The notes below the pieces were generated by a model that saw only the letters and a list, made by a program, of their open reading frames with translations, made no database searches and was not told the DNA's origin. From NCBI GenBank assembly GCA_029582155.1, contig CM055907.1, forward strand, positions 35,039,992 through 35,103,991: DNA of 64,000 nucleotides, given 5' to 3'. The position numbers and the translations under genes were made by a program. Origin of the DNA: Panopea generosa (lineage: Eukaryota > Mollusca > Bivalvia > Adapedonta > Hiatellidae). Numbering within the stretch: the first letter of the stretch is position 1; each line of letters starts with the position of its first letter. Below, piece after piece: positions 28,701 through 37,830 of the stretch.

Positions 28701-30861
28701 TATAAACGCTGATATAATAGTAAAGCTACAAATAACACTGTTATAAACAAATCGTGTATCTCTGTGTCAAATATTTTCTAAAAATAGCCCAACGCAAAAT
28801 ATTTAAAACAACTTGGAATCAGTTTCTACTGGTATATAATGCGTCGTTTGATGTTTCCAACAATTAATACGATATTGCCACCAGCATATCAACACTCTTG
28901 AAAATATGAAACCTGGTTATTCTATAATATTGTATCCATGGTGACTGCACATGATTTAATTGACATATTTTATATTGATATATGTTGACGTCAATTCATT
29001 GGCGATTATTTATTGTGAGACACATTTCGATTTAATTACATCGGTTGATGGAAAAAGACAATAGCATGAAATCTGTTCAGGTGTCAAGAAACATAATACT
29101 GAGCGTGTCGTTAATCATTCCTAAAGGACCAGAAGCATTATTATTTCAAACTGCTGCACAATGATACTTCTATACAAGATACAAAAAGAGAAAAGATATG
29201 TCCAGCAGGAGATGAAACAATCTGCATAAACAGCATAGACACAATAAATATATAGAATATTCATAATTTATGTACATTAAACTATATAGAAGAATTGACA
29301 GTTGACAATTATATTTGTATGTTCGTGTACAACAAAAACCGAAGAATCAGTTATAACCTCTTTTATCTTTATGAATGTGTCGTTTAATTACTACCAAGCC
29401 AAGACTTATCGAAGAAACGAGATTTTCAGATACAATAACTGACTGTTTATTATTCTAAAGTACTGTATACTCGACAAAAGAAAACAAATACATGTAAAGT
29501 ATAGTACCTGTGTTCGTCTGTTTGAGATCAACAGTTGTTACTTTCGTAGGGCTATCATTGTTGAGACCATCAAGTCGTAATGGTTCCACCTTTGCTGCGC
29601 TAGTGTTGAGCTTCAATGGTTTCACGAGCGGGTACTGCTTGTTGGTCGTATACTTCCCTGGTGGATGTATTGGTGGACCTTTGTATGGCATAACGTAGTG
29701 ACCATTCATGTTTGCTAACCCATTCATTTGAGTCTCATTTGGTGATTTTTTGCTTTCTCCATCACCGAATATATTAGTTTGTACTTGACCAATATCGTTC
29801 AAGAAGTCCCCGAACCTATTCTGGTCAACTCCTGCATCAAAACTGAGTTCAATATCCTCGGGCAGTTTGCTGTCATTTTCTGATCCAACCAGCTGGTTTA
29901 ACTTGCTGAGAACAGTAGCTTTAAGTTGAAGAAATTCCGGTTTGTTTGTAAACACAAGCATTCTTGACGAATAGTTACAGGAATTTTCCATCTCAACCTT
30001 ACATTTCTGTAAACGGTCAAGTTGTTCTTGGATATCAGTTTTTCTTTGTTGGCAAATAACATCAACTCTCTGCTTCAGCTTGCTCCGTCTTTGTCGAAGT
30101 AACTCCTCCAGAGAGTCGAATAATGCATCAATTTCACTTTTTATTTCGTTATGTTTCTCCTCCGTGTTAGTACTCTCTGTTTCAAGCACCTTTGCATCTG
30201 AACTTACGCCTGAGATCTTGGTTAATAATTCACCTATCATACGTTCTACCAGATGTTTATTTTCTTCATAAACCTCGGCTAAATTTTTAATTATATGTCC
30301 ATTGGACTGACTATGGTCGCTTACAACACATTGGGTGCAAACTGGTTTTTGGCAATCTTCACTTTCACAATAGAAAGAAAATGGTTGATCCTCATGTCCT
30401 GGAATTTGGCACATCTCCTTCCGGCTAAAGTTTCCTATACCAGCTGTCTTCAACTCATCGATTGTCAGGACAGAATGGCGGCGCGTGATTTGTGTTCGTT
30501 TGTGCGCACTTGTGCATTCTTTACAGAGAAACACGTAACAGTCTTTGCAAAATGCATTTCCGATGTTGCCATCCGGGCAATCGGAACACAAGATACTAGA
30601 TGATTTACGCTGAATCTTTATCATGTCCATCATGTTACGCATGGTACTGTCTCTAAGAAACTGTAGGTTGCTAGATATCTGCTGCTCTTCTTGGCATATG
30701 GCACATTTTAGAATGGTTCCCTGGACAGAATTCAGCGTACAGTCGTTACATAATGTATGAAGGCAGGGTAACAGTTTCGGTGCTCTGTGTTCTTCGTCGT
30801 ATTCGTTGTTACAAATGTTACACAGGATGAAATCGTCATCCAAATCATCTAAATTCGCCAT
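664..30861 (-). CDS. TRIM-type E3 ubiquitin ligase (RING, two B-boxes, coiled coil, PRY/SPRY), five coding exons
   Basis: Joined CDS: 30861-29508, 27707-27600, 18388-18119, 15446-15147, 1325-664. It totals 2694 nt, that is 897 residues plus TAA. Every intron starts with GT and ends with AG, and every junction carries exactly one base over, so the frame stays open throughout; this is strong evidence for one gene. Domain order: RING (residues 14-56), B-box1 (92-129), B-box2 (151-189), coiled coil (about 195-310), disordered Ser/Pro-rich linker (about 350-677), PRY/SPRY (about 680-890). From the family, it should act as a RING E3 ubiquitin ligase, with the coiled coil driving dimer formation and SPRY choosing the target. 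The target cannot be read from sequence. There is no FN3 or NHL domain, so it is not a plain MID/TRIM9 or TRIM2/3 type. I give no orthologue name. Reading on past the first donor would give a 468-residue isoform lacking SPRY. Confidence 0.88.
2232..3180 (+). pseudogene. Decayed mariner-like transposase nested in the TIR element
   Basis: Mariner-type fragments appear in order on the plus strand, broken by stops and frameshifts. A TIR-like start is tacgaggggcatttgaaaag (2232 onward). Then DSVKDDPRT-stop-WS occurs near 2560, ARYTVDDIS-like near 2660, a KWKRP-like stretch near 2925, and ADGMVAQVSVPEHT at 2993-3034 followed by FYAQKVLSVV. Mariner transposases carry such blocks around their D,D34D catalytic core. 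No matching 3' terminal repeat was found, so the copy is truncated, and it cannot encode an active enzyme. A box-B-like GGTTCGAGTCC at about 3162 suggests a further SINE scrap at its end. Confidence 0.65.
3454..3744 (+). pseudogene. Unrecognised coding-like relic inside the TIR element
   Basis: A 96-codon open frame has protein-like composition (charged and aromatic residues, for example CHDHVLDFKSFVQTDC and TTGERINWLIIKSTQVRK), unlike the random AT-rich frames around it. A partly overlapping frame at 3270-3524 could be the preceding piece after a frameshift. It lies between the mariner relic and the right subterminal repeats, so it may be left over from the element's own gene. I do not recognise the family and assign no function. 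Confidence 0.35.
4870..5240 (-). pseudogene. LINE reverse-transcriptase C-terminal fragment (zinc-binding tail), decayed
   Basis: The minus-strand frame around 5123-4875 reads IIETIKHIFISCIVTQQFF. This resembles the 'C..C....ET..H.F..C' zinc-binding tail found downstream of the RT domain in L1-like non-LTR retrotransposons, but the first cysteine pair is partly lost (PLLS in place of CPLC). Just upstream (about 5210-5130) a frame with stops reads NHNSWNKL-like, matching the NHxILGTNxxL segment that precedes this zinc knuckle in many LINEs. Frame breaks and missing ligands show it is dead. No 5' part was found. Confidence 0.55.
6425..6665. repeat. Irregular cluster of AGCGCTCGTT / GTCTAGTGA motifs
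   Basis: Over about 240 bp the motifs GAGCGCTCGTT, TGAGCT(G/A) and GGTCTAGTGA recur several times (for example GTCTAGTGA near 6522 and 6621, GAGCGCTCGTT near 6493 and 6590). Spacing is uneven, so it is a degenerate tandem repeat or a decayed element. No coding content is seen. Confidence 0.5.
9111..9497. repeat. Imperfect (ACTGTTACTGAA)n-type minisatellite
   Basis: About 390 bp are built from 6-12-bp variants of ACTGTT, ACTGAA and GATAAG with substitutions. The open frame over 9276-9524 is a by-product of the repeat having few stops in one frame and is not a gene. Confidence 0.85.
12230..12352 (-). mobile_element. tRNA-headed SINE
   Basis: Read on the minus strand, the head has an A-box region (TAGTCTAATGGATAGAGTG) and, about 40 nt later, a B-box-like GGGTTCCCCCGA. 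These are the internal pol III promoter boxes of tRNA-derived SINEs. It is followed by CTCAGTACTGGTTCTACCCA-GGAAGCGG, which resembles the tail of the SINEs near 35.8 and 37.1 kb. The copy is diverged; no target-site duplication was looked for in detail. Confidence 0.65.
13448..13472. repeat. (AT)n microsatellite
   Basis: Uninterrupted TA dinucleotide run within TRIM intron 4. Confidence 0.9.
15147..15446 (-). CDS. TRIM gene coding exon 4 (acidic/Ser-rich linker)
   Basis: The exon is 300 nt. The acceptor is tgctttaaag|TCGCAAAACC and the donor is AGTTCTT|GTATGT. The one-base overhang (T) joins GT of the SPRY exon to form a Cys codon. It encodes about 100 residues: a basic start (AKPKSTRTVTFGSPRFKEL), an acidic middle (DTDDVDAIID) and a Ser-rich end. 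No fold is recognised. If the donor were not used, the frame would stop three codons later, so a short isoform without SPRY is possible; the consensus donor and matching phase favour splicing. Confidence 0.8.
15447..18118 (-). other. TRIM intron 3 (2.7 kb)
   Basis: AT-rich intron between linker exons 3 and 4. Apart from a SINE near 17.2 kb I see no other feature. Confidence 0.7.
17145..17330 (+). mobile_element. tRNA-headed SINE (tRNA-Leu/Ser-like head)
   Basis: The head GTGGCCGCGTGGTCTAAGGC carries a tRNA-Leu/Ser-like A-box; the B-box region is eroded. Downstream, CATGTGGAAGGAAAGTGG-TTATAACTT matches the tail motif of the copies near 36.6 kb (CTTGCGGATGGACAATGG) and 46.5 kb (CTTGCGTAAGGACAGTGG), so these appear to be one SINE family. 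Confidence 0.6.
18119..18388 (-). CDS. TRIM gene coding exon 3 (Ser/Pro/Tyr-rich linker)
   Basis: The exon is 270 nt. The acceptor is atttatag|AATCTCAAG and the donor is CAGAACT|GTAAGT. The phase fits both neighbours (two bases complete a codon, one is left over). It encodes about 90 residues of low complexity with repeated SP, TP and SPKY motifs (for example SPKYAPASPKYGTSPVSPG). Codon use is richer in G and C than the surrounding intron. No folded domain is visible. It is probably a flexible, phosphorylatable tether between the RING/coiled-coil part and the SPRY part. Confidence 0.82.
18793..18973. mobile_element. MITE with perfect 15-bp terminal inverted repeats
   Basis: The 181-bp element starts ATTAAAGGGACACTT and ends AAGTGTCCCTTTAAT, exact inverted repeats. 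It has no coding content, as expected for a non-autonomous DNA transposon. The outer ATTAA may include a short AT-rich target duplication. Confidence 0.85.
19770..19938. mobile_element. MITE with imperfect 30-bp terminal inverted repeats
   Basis: The left end AATACGCTATTTTGACACTA continues CGCCATTCTA; the right end is the reverse complement of AATACGCTATTTTAAAACTA continuing CGTCATTCTA. About 26 of 30 bases match. The 169-bp length and lack of coding content fit a miniature inverted-repeat element. Confidence 0.75.
20735..20795. repeat. TA/TG microsatellite
   Basis: Runs of TATATA, broken once, then TGTGTG. Confidence 0.8.
22901..23801 (+). mobile_element. Non-autonomous element with terminal hairpins (Helitron-like or bivalve MITE)
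   Basis: It begins with AGGGCC-aagat-GGCCCT, a perfect 6-bp stem, followed by ATATCGCTCACCTGA. It ends with an imperfect hairpin at 23767-23797 (GCTCACCTGTGAGCC, loop TTC, GGCTCAAGTGAGC) directly before CTAA. A 3' hairpin close to a CTRR end is a Helitron trait, though here the hairpin abuts CTAA instead of lying about 10 nt away. The start and end motifs are familiar from bivalve genomes. About 900 bp long, with no intact gene inside. Confidence 0.6.
23948..24175. mobile_element. Possible MITE with degenerate inverted ends
   Basis: The left end (TTCACAAACCAATCTTAAGA) and the inverted right end (TTCACCAACTATTATTGAAA) share a loose match that continues through a CTTAGACTT / CTACGACTT block. 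The similarity is partial, so this is a tentative old element. Confidence 0.35.
25711..25768. repeat. (TA)n microsatellite, 29 units
   Basis: Uninterrupted TA run in TRIM intron 2. Confidence 0.95.
26035..26900. repeat. 46-bp minisatellite, about 19 units
   Basis: The unit begins ACATGTATAAGGATACCATG and continues TAGACATGTTTAAATCAATT-ATGTGT; successive copies start 46 bp apart (26035, 26081 and so on). Copies differ by single substitutions, and the last few degrade and shorten. There is no coding content. Confidence 0.9.
27046..27122. mobile_element. Miniature GGTACC palindrome related to the 1.4-4.4 kb element
   Basis: Inverted arms GGTACCAAGTG (27065-27075) and CACTTGGTACC (27093-27103) sit inside a 77-bp stretch whose outer parts (CCCATTAGAGCTATAA and TTTTTGCAGCGAAGGGG) resemble the ends of the large TIR element. 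It is probably an internally deleted derivative of the same family. Confidence 0.5.
27600..27707 (-). CDS. TRIM gene coding exon 2 (linker)
   Basis: This is a 108-nt exon, too short to stand out as an open frame. The acceptor is ttataacacag|GTACCAAG and the donor is TTTCCTCA|GTAAGT, a near-perfect consensus. It takes one base from exon 1 and passes one base to exon 3. It encodes about 36 residues rich in Ser, Pro and Leu, including SPVISPSKQPSS, with no known fold. It continues the unstructured linker between the coiled coil and the SPRY domain. SP pairs could be proline-directed phosphorylation sites (inference). Confidence 0.8.
27708..29507 (-). other. TRIM intron 1 (1.8 kb, between coding exons 1 and 2)
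   Basis: It contains a bivalve-type dispersed repeat at about 27965-28250. The rest is AT-rich with no supportable exon. Confidence 0.75.
27965..28250 (+). repeat. Dispersed repeat with duplicated TTATTGCAC...GACAGACGGACG block
   Basis: TTATTGCACGAAAACC...GTGTGACAGACGGACG (near 27971) recurs as TTATTGCACAGAAAC...GTGTGACAGACAAACAGACGG (near 28153), about 180 bp apart. AAAGGGGCACAACTCT lies between them. This combination is a common bivalve interspersed repeat (established from general familiarity, not searched). The 91-codon frame over it is not a gene. Confidence 0.55.
29508..30861 (-). CDS. TRIM gene coding exon 1: RING, B-box1, B-box2, coiled coil
   Basis: The start ATG (30861-30859) follows AAA and opens MANLDDLDDD. 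RING zinc ligands are C14, C17, C33, H35, C38, C41, C53 and C56, a full C3HC4 set. B-box1 ligands are C92, C95, C105, C108, C113, C116, H120 and H129. B-box2 ligands are C151, H156, C165, C170, C175, C178, H183 and H189. No zinc ligand is missing, so the ligase module looks intact. Residues 195-310 are rich in Glu, Lys, Leu and Gln with heptad-like spacing (coiled coil). After residue 350 the chain turns polar and low-complexity. The donor is ACACAG|GTACTA, with the last exon base at 29508. If the donor is skipped, a stop follows 17 codons later (29455). A possible acceptor (ttcag) ends at 30887, implying a 25-nt 5' UTR in this exon and a non-coding first exon further upstream. Confidence 0.93.
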
Positions 30862-30886
30862 TTTGTATCTTTAGATTGAGGATTTA

Positions 30887-33800
30887 CTGAAATGACAAAC
30901 AACATCATATATTAAGATCGATTGGGGAGTGAAGGTCAGTAATTAGTATCATCAAATTGTCGCGTCTCCAGCTACATTTTCTTTAGTTTGTGCATTCTAT
31001 TCTGTAAATTTTAGAAAATTTCTTTACATTATTTAATGTATTAAAGCACGTAATAAATTTCCCCATTTTTCTCATTGCCAAATGCTTAAAAATGATCAAC
31101 ACTAAAGTATTTGTTTGTATTAGATTTCGTGCTTTTTTCAACAACAGTTCAGTTATATACAAGAGGTCAGCGCATCTAAGCATCGTTCCTAGGATCCGCT
31201 AGGTAATTAACTAGTACTAGTTTTGTTTTAGTTCGACTGTGAAGTAAGCCAAGAGCTTATATAATGAACCAACACAACCAGTATTACATGTAGGTACACC
31301 TTATCTCTGCAAATCGCGATGACCCAGCATATTTGTAGGTGAAACAAATATTCTTGCCGAATCCCCAGAGACTGTGGCTGGACGGGGATTCAAACTCACG
31401 ACCCTTGAATTGATACTGAGAAGCATGTCAAACTGAAATAGCCGGGCGGGTCTCGATTAAATAATCTTAATTCGTTTTGAAAAAAACTGAATCAAAGTTT
31501 GGTACACACACAGCGTTGATCCCTATTAGTATAACTGAACGTTAATTGTTATTGTAATAGTATTGTATTACTGAATCAACGTCCGTTTTAATATAGGATT
31601 GATATCAATGAAATCCATACACGTTGTTAATTGTTCGGAAGTATAAATATTTAAACAGCAGAGCTGTGTCTTGTTTGTTTACAATTATTACCCTGAGAAA
31701 GTATTTCAAGTCGCTTGTTAGGTAGGGAGTTATTTTGTCGTGCTGTGTTTACCTTTAATAGCACAGATAAACGGCGCTTCTGCCGTTACATTCATGTTTA
31801 CATAGGGCATTATACCCTCTCAGGTGCACATACCGCCAACCAAGGTTGTATATACGATTGAACCAAATAATGAACAAAACAAAATAGATGTACAATTGTA
31901 CACCGCATACCGATCTATTATATGCGCAGTACGAAGGTATCAATAAATCAAATATCTAAGATCTGTTTTCTATCTTCGAGTTGTATATTGTATTCAAAGC
32001 CAAGTATTTAAGGTCACGGGGTTACACAGATTAATGGTTATCTAGGGTGCTCGGATTACCTCGGATCAATAAATTATGCTATAATTATAATCTCGTGTAA
32101 CGCTAATAGAACAGTGTAGAACAGCAATTTTATTAGACTTGCTAAATAAAATAGATTTTTATCCATAAATAATGATCCCAATTTGCAATACATACTGAAC
32201 AAAAAGTGACATATAATACAGTCAACCCTGGTCGGTAAAAGGAAGAAATAAAAGTGGCCTTTTAAGACAGGCTGTTATTTAATGTAGGTTAATTTTCTCT
32301 GGATGCATATACATGGGAAAAAACAACTGCTGCGGCTGCTTAAGTTAAGTGGTTGCCTAATAGGGATGGCCGATTATATAGGTTTGTCTGCATATGTATT
32401 TCCTAAACTGAAATCGTCAATTATTACACTTTCTGTAAGCTGGACACCTGATATTTGATATTTACAATTAAGTAATATCTTAATTTCAATAGCATATATA
32501 TTGTTTGTATAGATGTATTATGCAATTTCATTAATAAAAACGCTCATTGTGATTGGACACATGATTGGCCATCGACCAATAGTAACAGTCATATATTAAT
32601 CTATTAGGCATATAATGAAAATGATAAGTAACGTATTTCATTGTGTTACAGATATGTAAGTGTTTTTTCTCTGAGTATAGGATCGTGATTATAAACATTG
32701 ATTGATTTAATACTTAATCAACAAAATGAACCATGATTTATATCATTAAAATCATTTGAAAAATACTTAAAGTTAACTTTAATAGTTTATTTACGTCTTA
32801 AAGGCCCATCGCCGGTAGCTCCTACACACAGTATTATAGGCGGGGCTTATCACTAGCAGCCGACAAGTTAACTACAGTTATTTGATAATACTCATGTCCA
32901 ACATAAGCTGTAACTACCAGCATAGCCATAGATGATACTGCCTATTGCAAGTTAATACACACTGAATTTCTTGTAAATATAATTGATTGATATTATGGAA
33001 GTTAAGCTAAGCAACAATGTTTATTGTACATGCAGGTTCCTCAGTATTATGGATTAAAATAAAGGTTTCCCCAGATTAAGTACAGCAAACACAGCACTCA
33101 AATATATTGCAATGGACATCTTATCTGCATGCATAATAAACAAAATTGCTAAGTAGATACATCCAATTTACAGTTTCATGCTGGGCTACATATAACACAT
33201 CTCTGGTCATGATCAAAGAGATAAAGTGAAATTATTTGGGTCAAGTTCCATGGATTAGTACATTATTTACTGAAAGAGAATAAAACTATTTATGAAAAAT
33301 GGTTTATCGTATTTATTATGGACTTATATCAAACAGGCATACATGTTGTAATGAATTGTAAATAAATTGCTTGGACACAAGTAAAGAGCAAACAATTATT
33401 TGTGAGACAAAACATAAAAAGTTTGAAAATACAGAAACCCCTTTAACATAATAGAATGACCCATTCCATTTAGGTTCACAATTTCCCTGGCAAAACTTAC
33501 AAATGGAAGAAAATGTGGAAATACTTTGAAGGTTTCGAGGGAACAATTTAGTATATTATTTCATTTATTTGATTATAATGAGTGTGATTTCAAGATCATT
33601 TAGTTACACCCGACTGGTCAATTAATGTTGATGAAAATAACTATAGTTAGACACAGAACTTAAAGGAATATTTATTGTCAGATGGCATTCAGGACAAAAC
33701 TTGAGGCACAGATGGGGAAAGTGGGGAAGTGATTATGATGCTGATGATGATGATGATGAAAATAAATACATTCCTGTAGAACAATTATGGATATTGTTTC

Positions 33801-35600
33801 ATGTCCGTTAATAACATTTCAACATCAGTTTTGGCTAGGTGAATTTTCATTTCCTAATCAAAGAAACAGTCATTTACCAAAACGTAGATACAGACAACAT
33901 TGGAATATGTTTTCAAATGTAGGAGTTTGGTTCCTACTTCATTATGTAAGAAAAAAAAGCAAAGAATTTTAAACCAACCAAGATCTAAATTATGCCAAGT
34001 TGTGTTCTGAACCTAGTACATGGTTCATACACAAACACCCAAGGCCACCTATATAGCACTAAGTGTTTTTAATTGAAGGCTGTGACATAAGAACTGTATA
34101 AACAATAAAATGACATTTCATTTGCTAAAACACAAAACTAGAAGTTATTTCCAAAAGGAAGCTATTGTGAATTATGGGATTTAAAACAATGATCAGCCAA
34201 GGTAAGTGTGAATTGTAACTTATTTACATCCAAATAAAAAAGCAAGTATGCATGTATCTGAGATAAGCCATAAACTACAATGTATAATCATTTGTTTATA
34301 CATGTATATGAAAAAGGCAGAAATATTATGAAGATTGATCTTCCTAAACATGTTATTCACAAATTGAAAGTCAAACACATTATTTTACTCTGAGATATCA
34401 AACACTGCATGGCTCCTCACAAGTAGGTTATACACATATCCAAGCAAGTGTTGCTGTTTATACCACGTGACAAGGGTCAAACGGGGTTCAAAATTCAAAT
34501 ATTTAGCAAATTTTCCTTGATATTTCAATTTTGTAAGGACTACTACTACTTTGTTTCAGGGAGTTTTTGTGAATAAAGGGCATTTTTATAAAGACAAAAT
34601 ATGTCCCTACAAATGCACTTCTTTTTGAAAATAATGACATATTTGTAACTATGTTTTACAGAAAAACATCTCCCAATTCAACATTGTTGCAAAAAAGAGC
34701 CACCATTTGAAATTAGGCTCCTCCCATTTCTTTTTATAGAAAAGTTTGGGGTTTAACATATGTACATTTGTATAATACAGTTTGTAAAACAATAAATATG
34801 TTACAGCGTATGCCATTCTATATAAGAATTATCAGAGACAAAATAGACAGGCCGCCGTGGTGCCACTGGCATATAACGTTTTAAAACAAGTCAATATAAT
34901 GAATAAAGAAGTATTTAAGACCACCCAGCGTATCTGCATAGAGGCTTAAATATCACAGTATTTGTACAAAAAAAACATTTACAGAGTTATAAAAGTTGAA
35001 AATGAACATAAAAACAACAAATCATGAGAATAGATATAGGTTTGTTCTAAAGTTCAACAGTGCAGCAGTTACAGGTAGACTAAAACGAAAAGTCAATACC
35101 ACGAGGATCGCGTATTTATAAATCAGAATATTTATGGTAATTGACATTTACAGAGTATCAAAAACGTTAATAATGCAGCGACAAACGAGCCCATTTTAAT
35201 CTATTAAGATTTTAAATTGATTATCGACTTATTGACGTATCGATTTTAGACATGAGTGGTCACGTGGGTGTATCCGGTATACACACTTTAATACATAAGG
35301 AGGCGCCTGTATTTTTGAATGATTTAAAGGCGTCTCGAGAAATGTTGCTTTAGTACTTCTGAGTTCGGTTTCATCATCTTTTTAAGACAATGTATATATT
35401 CTATATACAGCATTACTACTAACATGTTTGTTTCACCACCGTGTGCATGAACATTTCCCAAAACTTGACTTAAAACCAGCTCAAATATTGTCATTTGAAT
35501 ACTTGAACGTAATAGCAGCGCAATAAGGCCGAGCCAACAGAAGTCGGCCGACGTGCCAGTTATAAATGTTATTGTTCAATACCTTTGTAATTTGGAGATA
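30887..35600. other. Intergenic or upstream region of the TRIM gene
   Basis: AT-rich DNA upstream of coding exon 1. It may contain a non-coding first exon of the TRIM gene, but none can be placed. A SINE relic lies at about 31360-31445 and a short (TGA)n run at about 33740-33762. I see no coding gene. Confidence 0.6.
31360..31445 (-). mobile_element. SINE head relic
   Basis: The minus strand reads CCCGCCCGGCTATTTCAG...GGGTCGTGAGTTTGAATCCC-CGTCCAGCC. The B-box GAGTTTGAATCC and the GTCCAGCC end match the SINEs near 35.7 and 37.2 kb; the A-box part is eroded. Confidence 0.5.
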
Positions 35601-35629
35601 GTTCAGCGGTTAGTTTACGCGCATTACTA

Positions 35630-35840
35630 TGCTTTTTTCAGTGATGGTTCGTCGGGCCTAGCAAACATTCGGTAAGACGTCTGTCTATATGCATCCAGGG
35701 ATCGTGAGTTCGAATCCCCGTCCGGCAACAATCTCCGGAATTCGTATCTCATCGCTGAGTCAGGTGGAAAAGTTACGATTTTCATTGTAGATATCGTTGA
35801 GCTCGAGTACTGGTTAATTATTCATGATCCCAGGAAAAAG
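35630..35840 (+). mobile_element. tRNA-headed SINE, copy A of an inverted pair
   Basis: The sequence CAGTGATGGTTCGTCGGGCC is followed by GTAAGACGTCTGTCTATATG and the B-box GAGTTCGAATCCCCGTCCGGC. The tail carries GCTCGAGTACTGGTTAAT. The whole arrangement recurs on the minus strand at about 37265-36985. Confidence 0.7.
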
Positions 35841-36524
35841 TAGTTTGGTTAACTGATGGATTGTTATGCCTCGATGGTATAGAAAGATGTTATTTGATTT
35901 AGGTCAATACTTCTTTAACTATCATGATATTTAACCAATACAGTATTTGCTTATTGATAAAGATAATATTAAAAATACTATTTTTAATTACATTTATTCC
36001 AATTTAAACTTTAATATCGTGGATCCTTATCTTATAAACAGTTCGGTCTGAAAAATATGTGTCGAGTCGGCACGCTTCGAAGTATAACGGTGAATTAAAT
36101 ATTATAATTCAATTATTCATTTATGAAAATATTGAAAAATGAGTGACTTGCTTAATAGTTATTCAGTCGACATTAATATTATGTTCGACATGTTTCACTT
36201 TATATTCTTATTTGAAAACGTGCCATTTGTTGCATACAATTGATAGCATGCATAAACAATATGACATTCAAATGTGATTTATTGTATAATTGTAAGATTT
36301 ATCTTTTCAACGTAATGTGGCATGCATTGACAACAGAAATAATGAACCCGTGTTCTGTTTGTCTGGGCATGCGCGCTAGTTTTATGATTCCATGCGATAT
36401 TATATTACAATGAATTATAAAACAGCCTGTGTAATCGTAATAAAATTTCTATCACAAAGGAATGATTGTCAATGCGACGTAAATTCATGTCAAACCCTAT
36501 GTTTCAGCGACAGGAAATATTTTC

Positions 36525-36770
36525 TTTTGAATGGGGTTTAACGCCCTTTTCAACACATTTCAGATTATATCTGGCATATCCAGTTTAACTGGTAGAGGAT
36601 GTCCTCAGACTGAGTAGAACCATTGTCCATCCGCAAGTTACTGGAAACTTCCTCACATAAAGTTTTTGAGCGAGCACGACTCAAACCTACGACCTTAGCA
36701 GTGAGAGGTAAGTGATCTTGAGACGGCGCCTTAGACCACTCGGTCAGGGAGGACTCGGAAAGAAAAGTTA
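36525..36770 (-). mobile_element. tRNA-Leu/Ser-headed SINE
   Basis: Minus strand: the A-box region GACCGAGTGGTCTAAGGCGC, then the B-box-like GTAGGTTTGAGTCGTG, then tail CTTGCGGATGGACAATGG-TTCTACTC, ending in GAAAAGGGCGTTAAACCCC. It is the best preserved copy of the family also seen at 17.2, 46.5 and 59.7 kb. The 77-codon frame over it is a shadow. Confidence 0.75.
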
Positions 36771-36984
36771 TCGTATAAGAAGCACAATAATACCTCAAAT
36801 GCCTACATTTATTAATATATATAATTTATATATTATGTGTGTGTGATATTAAACAGTTACAGTCTATCAGACATTAAGGAACCTCAAATGATGAATATGA
36901 GTTTAATTAAGTGTTGATGGTTATTTTCACATGGTATAACATGTTCTTTCTGTACAGGTTATTCATACTTAGGTAGCACGCAAT

Positions 36985-37270
36985 CGAGGGCTTACAGACG
37001 ATTAGTTGAACTAATCACTGTTTCATGGATTCTGGAAAGTTGACCAGTACTCGAGCACACACATATCTGCAAGTAACTGATTAGTTTCCTACTTGAATCC
37101 GCGGTGATATTCGGACGACAATGTGGCGCAATGTTGTATATCAATCAACACATAGATAGTTGCCGGGCGGGGATTCGAGCTCATGATCGTGGATGCATAT
37201 AGTCAGCTACGTAACCGAATGCGTTTACGGGGCCCGGCGAACCATCACTGAAATAAGCGAAGTTACGCTA
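36985..37270 (-). mobile_element. tRNA-headed SINE, copy B of an inverted pair
   Basis: Minus strand: CAGTGATGGTTCGCCGGGCC, the A-box area GCATTCGGTTACGTAGCTG, the B-box GAGCTCGAATCCCCGCCCGGC, and a tail with GCTCGAGTACTGGTCAACT. It is the same family as the plus-strand copy at 35630, in opposite orientation about 1.4 kb away. Confidence 0.7.
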
Positions 37271-37689
37271 GTACTTGTACTTAATGTCAGAGTGAGATTA
37301 AACTATAACAACTAGTTACAAAGTCAAGTATTGAACCGGAAAGTATTAAACTAACCGGATCCGGCATGCATGTACCCTATGCATATGTTACCTTATATAA
37401 TTATACTTTATAATTTTCAAAATATAATGTATATAATAATGTGGTACATGTATATTCTAATGCATTATGCATGTGCACTATTATCTTTCTATAGGAAATA
37501 TATATTTATATATATTTGCCTTCGACTCGATGTAAAAGTGATAAGTTAATTTTATTTTTCTAATACAATTCCTATCATATACATGTATTATATATAGTTT
37601 GCATTCCAATTATTAATAATCGAACAAAATATCGTAATACTTATGCTCTACATTGTACATTTCCGCTCCCAATAAATAAATACGTACAT

Positions 37690-37830
37690 ACCTGAATATT
37701 CCCAAACTTAACACTTCACAAAACTCAAATAAAATATCCTGCGGTCACAAACATCTTTACAGGAATGAAAGAACCGAGTGCCAAAACCAGCACAAAAGTA
37801 TCGCTTACCCGTCTTAAGATGGCATTCCAG
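37690..37830 (-). promoter_or_regulatory. Speculative minus-strand non-coding exon
   Basis: On the minus strand, GGGAATATTCAG|GTATGT and, upstream, AAGACGG|GTAAGC are donor-like sites in a stretch less AT-rich than its surroundings. It could be a 5' exon of the TRIM gene 7 kb downstream. No coding frame or promoter motif is convincing. Confidence 0.12.

Noticed and set aside
29510..30603. Plus-strand frames over the RING exon
   Set aside because: Antisense shadows of a well supported TRIM exon.
34450..34760. Possible MITE or conserved non-coding element
   Set aside because: No inverted ends or recurring copy could be seen inside the window.
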